This document shows positions 44,560-53,597 of a stretch of 64,000 nucleotides of DNA, in pieces. The notes beneath the pieces are model-generated. The model was not told where the DNA came from and ran no database searches. It saw nothing but the letters and a program-made list of their open reading frames with translations. The DNA is from Cytobacillus firmus (GTDB lineage: Bacteria; Bacillota; Bacilli; Bacillales; Cytobacillaceae). How positions within the stretch are numbered: the stretch's first letter is position 1; each line of letters opens with the position of its first letter. The translations under genes were made by a program, and so were the position numbers. Location: contig NZ_CP086235.1 of NCBI RefSeq assembly GCF_023612095.1, positions 3,235,501-3,299,500 on the forward strand, in the 5' to 3' direction.

Positions 44560-45678
44560 TTAAGGAGTGTTCTGAATGCTTTGTGCGATTGCCTCTAAAG
44601 ACTCGATAAATATGGCACCTTCTCCGGCAGGAACTGAATAAATTTCTTCACTGTCAATTAGCTTAAAGTAAACTTCGCCTTGCTCGTTCCAGACTTTCAT
44701 CTTTACCGGTTCTTTTCCCTTTAAATTAAATTGGATATCATAGATTGGTTTGGCATCAATGACTGCCTCTGAAGGGATTGCCGAATTTATCGCATTTCTT
44801 GCCGTTTTTTCCCACTTTGGATCTTTTACTGTCGCGGTTTCAGCCGTATACTTTCCATCGGCAGAGAAGGATTTCTCGGTTTCTGATATAGCAATAGTGG
44901 TTTGGCTTATAAAGCTGTTTCCAAGCATCTCTGAACTGCTGCTGCCTCTTGTCATAGAATCCTCAGAAAAAATAATGAAAGCGAACATAACACAAGCAGC
45001 CATTACAGCGGCAGCAGATAAAAATCTCGGGAAAATAGCTTTCTTTCTTTTAGGTTTTTCCTCTATGCTCCTCAATATTTTTTGCAGACTCTCCTGCTTT
45101 TGCTTTTGAGACCGCGGAATACGTCCCAATTCTCGAAAGGAATTATCGGATCCGAATGAGCTCTTCATGGATTTCCCCCTTTTCTGCAATTCTTTTTTTA
45201 GTGCTGCGAGTGCCCTGGATGTGGTGATTTTCACTTTATTTTCGGACCAATTCAAGATTTCAGCCGTTTCCCTTATGGAAAACTCCTTTATTTTTCTCAA
45301 AATCAGCACTTCTTGGTAGCTCAACTTCAAATGGCGGATTGCTTCATATAAGAGTGTCACTTTTTCACCCTTAATCATTATCTCTGTAGGAGTATCTTCA
45401 TCTGATTGGAGCTGGAATTTTTCTATTGAGAAAAATTTGAATCTGCTTTTTTTGCGCAAATAATCAATGGCTACATTTCTTGATATCCTGACAAGCCACG
45501 TAAAAATCTGGGACTCCCCATTAAATTGATTCATATATTTGTAGGCTTTGATAAAGGTGTCCTGTGTCAGATCTTCCGCCACTTCTTTATCATTTACGAG
45601 AAGAAATATGTATCCATAAATTCGATCGCTGTACTCGCTGTATATATCTTCAAACACTTCTGCCGATATTCTCTCCAT
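44560..45678 (-). CDS. ECF sigma factor and its anti-sigma factor in one reading frame (fusion or run-length artefact)
   Basis: 372 residues in one frame. Residues 1-170 are an ECF sigma factor: region 2 (DRIYGYIFLLV, EDLTQDTFIKAY) and region 4 (YQEVLILRKIKEFSIRETAE, WSENKVKITTSRALAALKK). From residue 171 on (MKSSFGSDNSFRELG) the protein looks like a membrane anti-sigma of the RsiX kind, with one helix (AAAVMAACVMFAFIIF) and an outer domain. The anti-sigma part has its own ATG (45168) and GGGGG ribosome site. With four instead of five G at 45175-45179 the sigma gene would end in a TGA overlapping that ATG, the usual ATGA layout. Start ATG 45678 is fixed by AGGGGG and by the promoter at 45702. 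Confidence 0.85.
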   Translation of the reverse strand: MERISAEVFEDIYSEYSDRIYGYIFLLVNDKEVAEDLTQDTFIKAYKYMNQFNGESQIFTWLVRISRNVAIDYLRKKSRFKFFSIEKFQLQSDEDTPTEIMIKGEKVTLLYEAIRHLKLSYQEVLILRKIKEFSIRETAEILNWSENKVKITTSRALAALKKELQKRGKSMKSSFGSDNSFRELGRIPRSQKQKQESLQKILRSIEEKPKRKKAIFPRFLSAAAVMAACVMFAFIIFSEDSMTRGSSSSEMLGNSFISQTTIAISETEKSFSADGKYTAETATVKDPKWEKTARNAINSAIPSEAVIDAKPIYDIQFNLKGKEPVKMKVWNEQGEVYFKLIDSEEIYSVPAGEGAIFIESLEAIAQSIQNTP

Positions 45679-45701
45679 TGTGGCGCCCCCTCGCATATTA
45701 T

Positions 45702-45729
45702 TAGACGAATAAGAATAAGAAAAGAAACA
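45702..45729 (-). promoter_or_regulatory. Candidate ECF-type autoregulatory promoter
   Basis: TGTTTC (45724-45729), a 16-base spacer and CGTCTA (45702-45707) on the minus strand. This resembles SigX/SigM-type promoters (TGnAAC and CGTC). It sits about 25 bases before the sigma gene start, so the sigma probably drives its own expression. Confidence 0.5.
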
Positions 45730-45739
45730 CTTTTGCATT

Positions 45740-46340
45740 GTTTATGTAAAATATTTAAATCTTCTATAAAGCAATCCTTAATATCAAATCCTGTTCGTTT
45801 ATCCTATATCTCAAAATAATCTGGTTCTTTAGCATTAAATTTGAAGAAATCCTGAGAAAGCGCCTTTTGAACTGTAACTTTTTTCAATCCATTTTATCAG
45901 TGGACAAATGAATAAAGTTTCACTCCAGACTACCCAACTTTGAATCTCATTCTTGATATTTCGGGTCATAAGGTTCTTTCATGCCCCTAACCCTTTTTAA
46001 TCATTTTATCATTCTGGAAAAATACCGCCTCCCTCCTTTTCCTTATTTTTCCCAAGATAAATTTAAGTAAATGGAAAAGTGGTACTTTTAATCTATAAAT
46101 AACCATAAAAAGTTCATTCTTTAAGCCTGTAACCCTGAGTGAACTATGTAACCTTGTAGCTATTTTAATAACACCATTGCAAAATACTTTGTTTTTCGAC
46201 AATCTCCTGCCTTTAATTTAGCTAAAGTACAAGGTAGCGGAAGGGTTTTCCATTTTTGGAAAGTACCCATAGGAGGTGGTTGAGTTCTTCATTGCTAACT
46301 AGCACTTTAATATGAATTAACAAAACAAGGAGGGAATTTT
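45740..46340. other. Long intergenic region upstream of the protease gene
   Basis: About 600 bases without a supported gene. It contains an imperfect inverted repeat at 46243-46267 (GGGTTTTCCA / TGGAAA, then CCC) and a second AGGAGG at 46271 with no sensible frame after it. Probably a regulatory region for a growth-phase controlled exoprotease; no named operator was recognised. Confidence 0.35.
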
Positions 46341-49300
46341 TTGAAGAGAAAAAGGAAAACAATTAATCGCATTCTTTATGTAATGCTGACAGCTTTTCTG
46401 ATTTTGCCGCTGATGTTCCCAAGTATGGGATCGGCAGAAAGCAAAAGCTCTCCGCATACTTCAGTTAAGAAAGCTGCACCTCAGACTGCAAAAAGCAAAA
46501 TAAACAGCTCACTGCTTAAACAATTTGATAAAGAAGATAAAGTAACATTTCTAATAAAGTTCAAAGAACAGGTTGATGCTCCAGCAGCGGCCAAAAAGGC
46601 TGAAAAAGCGGCTGCATCACAAAAACTGACAGCCTCTAAATCAAAATACATGAAACGCTCTGCAGTCCTATCCTCACTAAGATCTACAGCTATTGAAACT
46701 CAAGGCCATGTCGCTGATTTTCTTCAAAAACAGGAAAAAGACGGCAAGGCAAAAGATGTTCAATCCTTCTACATTGTCAATGCAATTGCAGTAACAGCTA
46801 CAAAAGACGTTATGGAGCAAATCGCAGTATTCCCTGAAGTAGAAAAGATTCTTCCAAATGAAACAAGACAGCTTCATAAACCTGTTAAAGAGGCCGAAAA
46901 ATCTCTTAAAACACAAGCAGAAACCAGCTCGATCGAATGGAACATCGACCGCGTCGGAGCTCCTGCTGTATGGGAAATGGGAATTGACGGATCCGGTACA
47001 GTCGTTGCATCCATTGATACAGGTGTTCAGTGGAACCACCCGGCATTGAAAGAAAAGTACCGGGGCTATAACCCTGCACAGCCTGATTCTCCAGTACATG
47101 AATTCAGCTGGTTTGATGCCACTGCAGGCCAGACAGTTCCTTACGATGATCAAGGTCACGGAACCCACGTAACCGGAACTATGGTTGGTGCCGAGCCGAA
47201 TGGAGGCAATCAGATCGGTGTTGCTCCTGGTGCGAAATGGATCGCAGTAAAAGCCTTTACTGCAAACGGCGGAACAGATGTAGACCTTCTTGAAGCCGGT
47301 GAATGGATCCTGGCTCCAAAGGATGCTGAAGGAAATCCGCATCCTGAAAAAGCGCCTGATGTTGTCAATAATTCTTGGGGCGGCGGACCTGGACTGGATG
47401 AATGGTATCGTCCAATGGTGCAGGCATGGCGTGCAGCTGAAATTTTCCCGGAATTCTCTGCAGGAAACACTACTTTGTTTAATCCAGGCGGACCTGGTTC
47501 GGTTGCAACACCAGCAAACTACCCGGAATCATTTGCTACTGGTGCGACTGATATTAACAATGGCTTAGCAAGCTTTTCACTGCAAGGGCCATCTCCATAT
47601 CAGGAAGTTAAGCCTGATGTATCTGCACCAGGAGTTAACATACGTTCCTCAGTTCCCGGAAGCGGATATGAAGGCGGCTGGAACGGAACCTCCATGGCTG
47701 GCCCGCATGTTTCTGCGGTTGCCGCGCTGCTCCGCCAGGTTGACTCAAGTCTGACTGTTGAAGAGATGGAGGAAATCCTGCTGACCACCTCAACTTCTTT
47801 GACAAATGGTACTTATCCTGAGACACCAAATAATGGTTTTGGATACGGGCTCGTAAATGCCTTCGATGCGGTATCTTCCGTACTGACCGGCCTTGGAAAG
47901 ATTAAAGGCCAGGTTGCAAAAGAAGGAGATGACTCCGAGGCTCCTGAAGCCAATCATGAAGCACCTCAGGAAACATATGCAGGAATGGATCTGGCACTTG
48001 AATTGACAGCATCAGATAATGTAAGCGTCACAAGAGTGGATCTTGAATACTTAAAAGCTGACGGCAGCTGGGCCGCTATTGAGGCCGAAAGAACAGCCGG
48101 CAACTATAAAGATGGTACTTACCAGGCAGTTATTCCTGGAGAAAACATAGCAGAACCTTCTGTAACTTACAAATGGAAGATCAATGACTTTGGCGGTAAT
48201 TTAACTGAAACCGACTCCTATGAAGTGGCAGTAAGACCAGGAATCAGCATTGGCTATTCTCAGGACTTTGAATCACAGCCGGCCGGCTGGACTTCATATG
48301 GACCGGAAAACAGCTGGGAGTGGGGAGTTCCATCTTCAGGCCCTGGCAATGCAGCATCCGGGGAAAAAGTATATGCAACTAAACTTGACGGGAACTATGC
48401 AAATAGAGCAAACATGAATCTCCAGATGCCTCCTATTGACCTGCCTGAAGGAAATGCCTACCTTCAATTTAAGCAATGGCACGAGCTTGAAAACCGTTAT
48501 GATTATGGTCACGTTTTTGTATCAACCGATATGGAAAACTGGGAACAGGCTCTTCGCGTAAACGGCAATACAACAGACTGGGTTAATGCAGAAGTAGACT
48601 TAAGTGCATACGCAGGACAGAGGATTTATGTAGCTTTCAATGTGACTACAGATGGCTCTGTTCAAAAGCAAGGCTGGTATATTGATGATGTAAGGTTATC
48701 TGATACTCCAGTTGAACCTGCAGGCAAAGCACAGCTTGGCATCAGCAAGGATAAACCTTCTACAGAATTAAAGAAGGAAAAGGTAAATCCTGATAAAATT
48801 GTTCCTAAAAAGGATGCACCAGCAAAAGATGATGGGAAACAGCAGCAGCCTGCACCTGTTCTTCTTCCGCTTACTGCCGAAGTAAGTGTGCTGGAATCAG
48901 GCAGGTCCGTATTTACTAATCCGCAAAACGGATCTTTTGAAATGACACATGCTTCAGGTGATTTCACTGTAAAAGCGGAAGCTTACGGATATCGTTCTCA
49001 AACACAGAATGTAAATATTCCGCAGGATGGAGAAGCGACTGCTAACTTTGTCCTTGAAGAAATACCTAAAGGCACTGTTACTGGGGTAGTGACAAATGAA
49101 GCAACCGGCGAGCCTGTTGCAAATACTACGCTTCTTTTAATAGAAGATGCGGCAGTACAGCCGGTCACAACCGATGCAAATGGTGAATATACACTCACAG
49201 CTTACGAAGGCACTTACACTTTAAAAGCAATGGCACCTTCCTACTACAGCAAGGAGCAGAGCATCACGATCGATGGCGGCTCAACTCTTGAGCAAAATGT

Positions 49301-50681
49301 AGAGCTAAAGCCATTTATCGGATATCCGGGTGAAATTGGATATGATGATGGTACAGCTGAAAATGCACGTGCATTCTATGATGCCGGCAATGGCTGGGCA
49401 GTTAAGATGTCCCTTGCATCCGGCCATGACAGCGCAATGGTTACCGGCGGATTATTCCGCTTCTGGGATACCAGCTGGCCAACTCCGGGCGGTACAGACT
49501 TCAAAGTTGAAGTATACGATGCAAGCGGACCGGATGGAGCTCCTGGCAAAAAACTTGCAGGGCCATTTGAAGCAACAGCATTAAGAAACGGTGAATGGAC
49601 ACATGTAGATCTTAGTGAAGAAGGAATCGTTGCAAATGGCGATTTCTATCTGGTATATATCCAATCAGCACCAAATCCTAATGCACCTGGTCTTGGTACA
49701 GATGAGGATGGAGAGAATGCAGGACGCAGCTGGCAGCTTGTAGGCGGCGCATGGTCACCATCACCTGAAGATGAAGGAAACTATATGATCCGCGCGACTG
49801 TAAACTATGAAGTTACAGCACCTGTCATTACTTCTCCAGCGGATGGAACATTTACGAACCAGGGCAAAGTTACTATTGAAGGTAATTCGGCTCCTACAAC
49901 TACTGTGAAAGTATTTAATAATGGAGAAGAGGTCGCATCGGCTGAGAGTACAGACGAAGGCACTTTCTCAGCAGAAGTTTCACTCGATGAAGGGGAAAAC
50001 ACTCTTACGGCCAAAGCATCAACAGAGTCAGGAACTACCGATGCCTCTGAACCTGTAAAAGTGATATATGATAAAACAAAGCCTGAACTGTCCATAACAA
50101 GCCCTGCAGATAAATCCAAAACAAACAAAGAAACAGTCACTGTTAAAGGAACCGTTTCCGATGATAACCTTGATTGGGTAAAAGTAAACGGCCAGACAGC
50201 TAAGGTTACAGACGGTGAATACTCTCTTCGCATCCTTCTGGATGAAGGTGAAAACACCATTACGGTAACAGCACAGGATAAAGCAAAGAACAGTGAAGAA
50301 AAAACAATCACAGTCGATGCTAAATATACCGCTCCAGCCGTAGAAAATCTTCTTCCTGCAGAAGACAAGGAGCTTAAAAAAGGCGAATCGGTAAAAATCG
50401 AATTTGATAGTGAACCAGGGTTAAAAGCGACGTTTGTCATCAGAATGCCTTTAACAAATGCTGGCGGACAGCTGAATAACGCTACTGAGCTTCCAATGAT
50501 GGAAACTTCCCCTGGCCATTATGTCGGCTACTATACTGCCACTTCAAATGTAAAAGCACCTGGTGCCGAAATTGAAGTGAAAGTGAAAGATGACTACGGC
50601 AATGAAACCCGCAAGACAGCAGACGGCAAATTGTGGATTAATGCAAAAAAGAAGAATAATAACAGCTCTAAAAAGAAGTAA
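46341..50681 (+). CDS. bpr: Bacillopeptidase F-like secreted S8 serine protease
   Basis: 1446 residues, close to B. subtilis Bpr. In order: Sec signal peptide (about 1-32), propeptide (about 35-195), and subtilisin domain with Asp226 (SIDTGVQ), His273 (GHGTHVTG) and Ser451 (GTSMAGPHVSA). Then an immune-inhibitor-A-like beta domain (about 640-790), two carboxypeptidase-regulatory-like repeats (about 855-990), another beta-sandwich (about 995-1150) and three Ig-like repeats with ITSPADGTFT and ITSPADKSKT starts (about 1155-1440). No sortase motif; the Lys-rich tail may bind the wall. TTG start after AAGGAGGG. It degrades extracellular protein. Confidence 0.93.
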   Translation: MKRKRKTINRILYVMLTAFLILPLMFPSMGSAESKSSPHTSVKKAAPQTAKSKINSSLLKQFDKEDKVTFLIKFKEQVDAPAAAKKAEKAAASQKLTASKSKYMKRSAVLSSLRSTAIETQGHVADFLQKQEKDGKAKDVQSFYIVNAIAVTATKDVMEQIAVFPEVEKILPNETRQLHKPVKEAEKSLKTQAETSSIEWNIDRVGAPAVWEMGIDGSGTVVASIDTGVQWNHPALKEKYRGYNPAQPDSPVHEFSWFDATAGQTVPYDDQGHGTHVTGTMVGAEPNGGNQIGVAPGAKWIAVKAFTANGGTDVDLLEAGEWILAPKDAEGNPHPEKAPDVVNNSWGGGPGLDEWYRPMVQAWRAAEIFPEFSAGNTTLFNPGGPGSVATPANYPESFATGATDINNGLASFSLQGPSPYQEVKPDVSAPGVNIRSSVPGSGYEGGWNGTSMAGPHVSAVAALLRQVDSSLTVEEMEEILLTTSTSLTNGTYPETPNNGFGYGLVNAFDAVSSVLTGLGKIKGQVAKEGDDSEAPEANHEAPQETYAGMDLALELTASDNVSVTRVDLEYLKADGSWAAIEAERTAGNYKDGTYQAVIPGENIAEPSVTYKWKINDFGGNLTETDSYEVAVRPGISIGYSQDFESQPAGWTSYGPENSWEWGVPSSGPGNAASGEKVYATKLDGNYANRANMNLQMPPIDLPEGNAYLQFKQWHELENRYDYGHVFVSTDMENWEQALRVNGNTTDWVNAEVDLSAYAGQRIYVAFNVTTDGSVQKQGWYIDDVRLSDTPVEPAGKAQLGISKDKPSTELKKEKVNPDKIVPKKDAPAKDDGKQQQPAPVLLPLTAEVSVLESGRSVFTNPQNGSFEMTHASGDFTVKAEAYGYRSQTQNVNIPQDGEATANFVLEEIPKGTVTGVVTNEATGEPVANTTLLLIEDAAVQPVTTDANGEYTLTAYEGTYTLKAMAPSYYSKEQSITIDGGSTLEQNVELKPFIGYPGEIGYDDGTAENARAFYDAGNGWAVKMSLASGHDSAMVTGGLFRFWDTSWPTPGGTDFKVEVYDASGPDGAPGKKLAGPFEATALRNGEWTHVDLSEEGIVANGDFYLVYIQSAPNPNAPGLGTDEDGENAGRSWQLVGGAWSPSPEDEGNYMIRATVNYEVTAPVITSPADGTFTNQGKVTIEGNSAPTTTVKVFNNGEEVASAESTDEGTFSAEVSLDEGENTLTAKASTESGTTDASEPVKVIYDKTKPELSITSPADKSKTNKETVTVKGTVSDDNLDWVKVNGQTAKVTDGEYSLRILLDEGENTITVTAQDKAKNSEEKTITVDAKYTAPAVENLLPAEDKELKKGESVKIEFDSEPGLKATFVIRMPLTNAGGQLNNATELPMMETSPGHYVGYYTATSNVKAPGAEIEVKVKDDYGNETRKTADGKLWINAKKKNNNSSKKK

Positions 50682-50691
50682 AATTAGATGT

Positions 50692-50727
50692 AAAGGCAGG
50701 CCCATTTTTTTAGGGGCCTGCCTTTTT
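50692..50727. terminator. Terminator between convergent bpr and ABC-F genes
   Basis: Stem AAAGGCAGGCCC / GGGCCTGCCTTT followed by T on the plus strand; weaker on the minus strand. Confidence 0.8.
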
Positions 50728-50731
50728 GCAC

Positions 50732-52494
50732 TTATTGATTTAATAATGTTCTTTTTTCATCTAATAAGCCATTAAACTCCTTATCCAATTGGGCATATTT
50801 GCTGTCACCCGGAACAAGCAGACTGAGTTCTCCAAGTATCGCACTTATGCGGTTATCAATAATCATAAGTTGCTCTTTTATGGAATCATGCTCTTTTTTC
50901 TGCTTGCATCTTCTGGATTTCATACGATATTCCTTCAGATTCATTTCAAATCTGGTTATTTTATTTTCTTCAAATACAAGCAATCTTGTGCTTAACTTTT
51001 CCAAAAAGTATAAATCATGCGAAATAATGATGAGTGTTCCTGAAAATTCCTTGAGCGTTTTTTCAAATTGCTCCCTGCTCGGCAAATCCAAGTGATTGGT
51101 CGGTTCGTCTAATATTAGGACGTCATATTCCTTTAAAAGCATGTCTGTTAGCTTTACCCTGATTCGCTCCCCCATGCTCAGCTGGCCAATCGGCTGCTTT
51201 AACTTCGCATCTTGCATACCCAGATTTGCTAATAGAGTCCTTGCCTTGTATATCTGCTCCCGTTCACTGAGATCAAGTGCTTCAAGGACGTTTTCGGTTA
51301 ACGGTAAATCATTCATATCCTGGTTTAAATAGGCAATCTTTAGAGTGCTGCTAATCCAAAGTTCCCCATCAGAAGGGGATATCTCTTCCAGCAGCATACG
51401 GATTAAAGTGGTCTTGCCAGTCCCGTTGGATCCAAGAATCCCAATTTTTTCGCCATGCTTTATATAAAACTGGCTATCCTTGAAAAGAGTCCGGTCTCCA
51501 AAGCTTTTTGAGAGGTTTTTAGCTTCAATGATCCTCTTCCCTCTCTTGCCCGACGAATCAAATTGAAAGTGCACTTTTGCCTCTTCTTCCGGCTTTTCAA
51601 TTTTATTTTTATCCAGTTCCTGCTGAAGCCTTTTCATTTTTGACTTAACCTGCTGATCCTTCTTTTTGGCTTTCACTCTGTTATATTCTTTAAATCCTAT
51701 CTGCCTATTCTCAGAAGGACTTCCGCCTTTAGTTGATTCCCTGTGAGCTTTTTCAGACCATTTTTTTAAATTGGCCATCTGATTTTCGATCCGATCGATC
51801 TCTCTTTGCTGAACATTAAATTGATGAAGCTGATCATCATAATTTTTCTGCTTTTGCTCCCGGTAGGCTGTATAATTTCCGTCATACATGTTTAAAGTGC
51901 CTTCTTGCAGCTCAAAAATCCTTCCGACAGCCTGATCGAGGAAGTGACGGTCATGGGAAATGATCATGACAGGACCGCAGAATTGGCCAATCTCCCCAAT
52001 AAGCCACTCGATTCCCTGTAAATCCAAATGATTGGTGGGTTCATCCAAAATCAGCATATCCGGTTTTGATGACCAAACCTTAGCTAAGGATAGCTTCAAC
52101 CTTTCTCCCCGCTTAAAGAATCAAGCCTTTCCGGTTTCCATTCATGGAGTTTTGGGAGTCCTAATTTGCTTGCCTGATGCAGAATTTCTTCCTCAGGGCT
52201 TTGATCAGGACCAGGTATATCACTGACTGAATAATCTGCTGACTGGTGAAGATAACCGATTTTATATGGCTCCTTCATCCGCTCAATTGTGCCTTTATCC
52301 GCCTGAATACTGCCGAATAAAATACTGGCCAATGTCGTCTTACCTGTGCCATTTAAGCCAACAAGACCGATGCGATCCTGCTGATAAATATCGAAATCCA
52401 ATTTAGAAAACACCGTTTTATCTCCGAATGACTTTTGAAGATCCCTGGCCATGATAACCGGTATATTGTGATTGCTGATTTTATTTGCACACAT
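50732..52494 (-). CDS. ABC-F ribosome-protection protein (VmlR-like), broken by a frameshift
   Basis: Start ATG 52494 with GGGGAGG seven bases upstream. The first frame stops at 52096 inside the first ABC signature (SLSGEKG). The rest (KLSLAKVWSSKPDMLILDEP onward) is open in another frame to 50732. One extra G in the run at 52107-52110 restores LSGGERLKLSLAKVW and a protein of about 586 residues. Two ABC domains are present (GLNGTGKTTL and GSNGTGKTTL; signatures LSGGE and LSMGE; Walker B with EPTNHLDL twice). They are joined by a long arm/linker (WSEKAHRESTK, GFKEYNRVKAKKKDQ) that strongly recalls VmlR/Vga proteins, which protect ribosomes from lincosamides and streptogramin A. Confidence 0.87.
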
Positions 52495-52747
52495 AAAAAA
52501 ACCTCCCCATACCCGGAGAGGACTGTGCACCCATTATTGTAAATGGTGCAAATACATAAAAAACGCGCGCCTAAATAAGATTCGATCTGCTTACAGACAA
52601 ATAAGCAGACATCAATTCCGATAAGGGATGACTAAAAAAGGGCACACTAATCCTATGTTCTCCGGGTTAAACTTTTTAAATATAAAAAGATACCAGAAAA
52701 AATAAGATTATAACTTCATGCCCCTAAATCATCCTTTCAACCTGTTT
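52495..52747 (-). promoter_or_regulatory. Leader of the ABC-F gene with a putative attenuator that also hides the ribosome site
   Basis: On the minus strand a GC-rich hairpin CCTCTCC-GGGTAT-GGGGAGG (52502-52521) is followed by seven T and then the ATG. Its 3' arm is the Shine-Dalgarno sequence. A distal segment ACCCGGAGA (52659-52667) is perfectly complementary over nine bases to TCTCCGGGT in the 5' arm and loop, so an alternative fold would open the hairpin. Between them are stems TCTGCTTA / TAAGCAGA and GCACCATT / AATGGGTGC. A short frame GTG TGC CCT to TGA (11 codons, starting near 52645) follows the distal segment and could be a leader peptide. Confidence 0.6.
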
Positions 52748-52753
52748 GATTGT

Positions 52754-52783
52754 AGTATATAAGCTTCTGGCTTTTATTGTCAA
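52754..52783 (-). promoter_or_regulatory. Sigma-A promoter of the ABC-F leader
   Basis: TTGACA (52778-52783), an 18-base spacer and TATACT (52754-52759) on the minus strand, about 260 bases before the start codon. Confidence 0.75.
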
Positions 52784-52830
52784 TAGGCTCATGTTCAGCA
52801 ATCGAATACATGACCTGCCCTGAATACCCC

Positions 52831-53031
52831 TTAATCAATTCGGATATGCTTATTGGTAAGCTCCTTGAGCATATTTAATATGGTAGCTCTTTCCTCCAGA
52901 TTAAAACCGCTTACCCACTCGGAAACAAGCTTATATTCATTTTGATGCATTTCCCGCTGAAGTCCGCCCTCCAATATGGAGTAAATTTCCCTCATAGTGT
53001 TTTCCCGATCCTGTGTTTTAAGTTCATCCAT
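52831..53031 (-). CDS. Small hypothetical protein, 66 residues
   Basis: ATG 53031 follows GGGAGG by about eight bases; the longer upstream frame has no ribosome site. The product begins MDELKTQDRENTMREIYSIL and is largely helical and charged (EYKLVSEWVSGFNLEERATI, then NMLKELTNKHIRID), without Cys or membrane helix. Not recognised. It lies between the ABC-F leader and the YjcZ genes, on the same strand as both, and has no terminator directly after it. Confidence 0.6.
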   Translation of the reverse strand: MDELKTQDRENTMREIYSILEGGLQREMHQNEYKLVSEWVSGFNLEERATILNMLKELTNKHIRID

Positions 53032-53109
53032 TTTGCAAACCTCCCTATTTCTTTTATGCTGCTTCTTTTCCCCATTTGGCATCTTTGGAAACACTGTTAT
53101 GTATGCATA

Positions 53110-53142
53110 CAAAAGAAAAGCAGGTTCCCTGCTTTTCTTTTG
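53110..53142 (-). terminator. Terminator after the first YjcZ-type gene
   Basis: Stem AAAAGAAAAGCAGG / CCTGCTTTTCTTTT with a 3-base loop, T-rich on both strands. Confidence 0.8.
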
Positions 53143-53148
53143 TATCTA

Positions 53149-53271
53149 TTACCACTTAAAACAAGAAGCACCTACGATGATCAATAGGATGAATAGAACC
53201 ACAATTAGCGCAAAGCCCCCGCCATATCCAGCACCACCGTATCCGCAGCCGCCATATCCGTAGCCATACAT
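53149..53271 (-). CDS. YjcZ-family sporulation micro-protein
   Basis: 40 residues. A Gly/Tyr-rich N-terminus ([19 protein letters not shown]) is followed by one hydrophobic helix ([17 protein letters not shown]) and CFKW. This is the YjcZ pattern of small spore-associated membrane proteins. GGGAGGGG lies before the ATG. Preceded on the same strand by a second, shorter paralogue. Confidence 0.85.
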   Translation of the reverse strand: MYGYGYGGCGYGGAGYGGGFALIVVLFILLIIVGASCFKW

Positions 53272-53316
53272 TATAAAATCCCCTCCCTTGCCAATTAAAT
53301 CTGTCTGCATATTTTA

Positions 53317-53421
53317 TTAGTAGAATCCACCGTAACCCCAAGAAGCACCGATAATAATCAGTAAAATAAACAATACAACTAAAAGGGCGAAACCGCCGCC
53401 GTATCCGCAACCGTCTGACAT
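53317..53421 (-). CDS. YjcZ-family sporulation micro-protein, short paralogue
   Basis: 34 residues: [19 protein letters not shown], then LLIIIGASWGYGGFY. The helix is nearly the same as in the neighbouring 40-residue protein ([15 protein letters not shown]), so the two arose by tandem duplication. AAAGGAGG ribosome site. The Gly/Tyr block sits at both ends here. Confidence 0.83.
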   Translation of the reverse strand: MSDGCGYGGGFALLVVLFILLIIIGASWGYGGFY

Positions 53422-53506
53422 AGTCAATTACCTCCTTTGTTTGATTCAATATATCCTATTCAATTCACCCAGATTGTGCGATAGACGAATACACAGTTTT
53501 CTTCAT

Positions 53507-53536
53507 AAAAAAGAAGCCTTCGGTGTGAAGGCTTCT
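53507..53536 (-). terminator. Terminator after the flotillin remnant
   Basis: Stem AGAAGCCTTC / GAAGGCTTCT with loop GGTGT and a T run on the minus strand. Confidence 0.8.
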
Positions 53537-53597
53537 AATTATTGTTGATATAAAGGCATTTTGAGGTTATCTCCCCCGATAAAAATAGGCAATTTCA

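Noticed and set aside
45987..46202. Minus-strand gene of 71 residues upstream of bpr
   Set aside because: No ribosome site, no recognisable domain and composition like non-coding DNA.
46280..46315. Leader peptide in front of the protease gene
   Set aside because: The AGGAGG at 46271 lies only two to three bases from the TTG, and the frame of 11 codons shows no feature of a regulatory peptide.
46677..47342. Minus-strand 221-residue frame inside the protease gene
   Set aside because: Antisense shadow of the subtilisin domain, which has clear catalytic motifs.
52096..52530. Independent short ABC protein of 144 residues
   Set aside because: It is the N-terminal part of the ABC-F protein and ends inside the LSGG signature at a G run.
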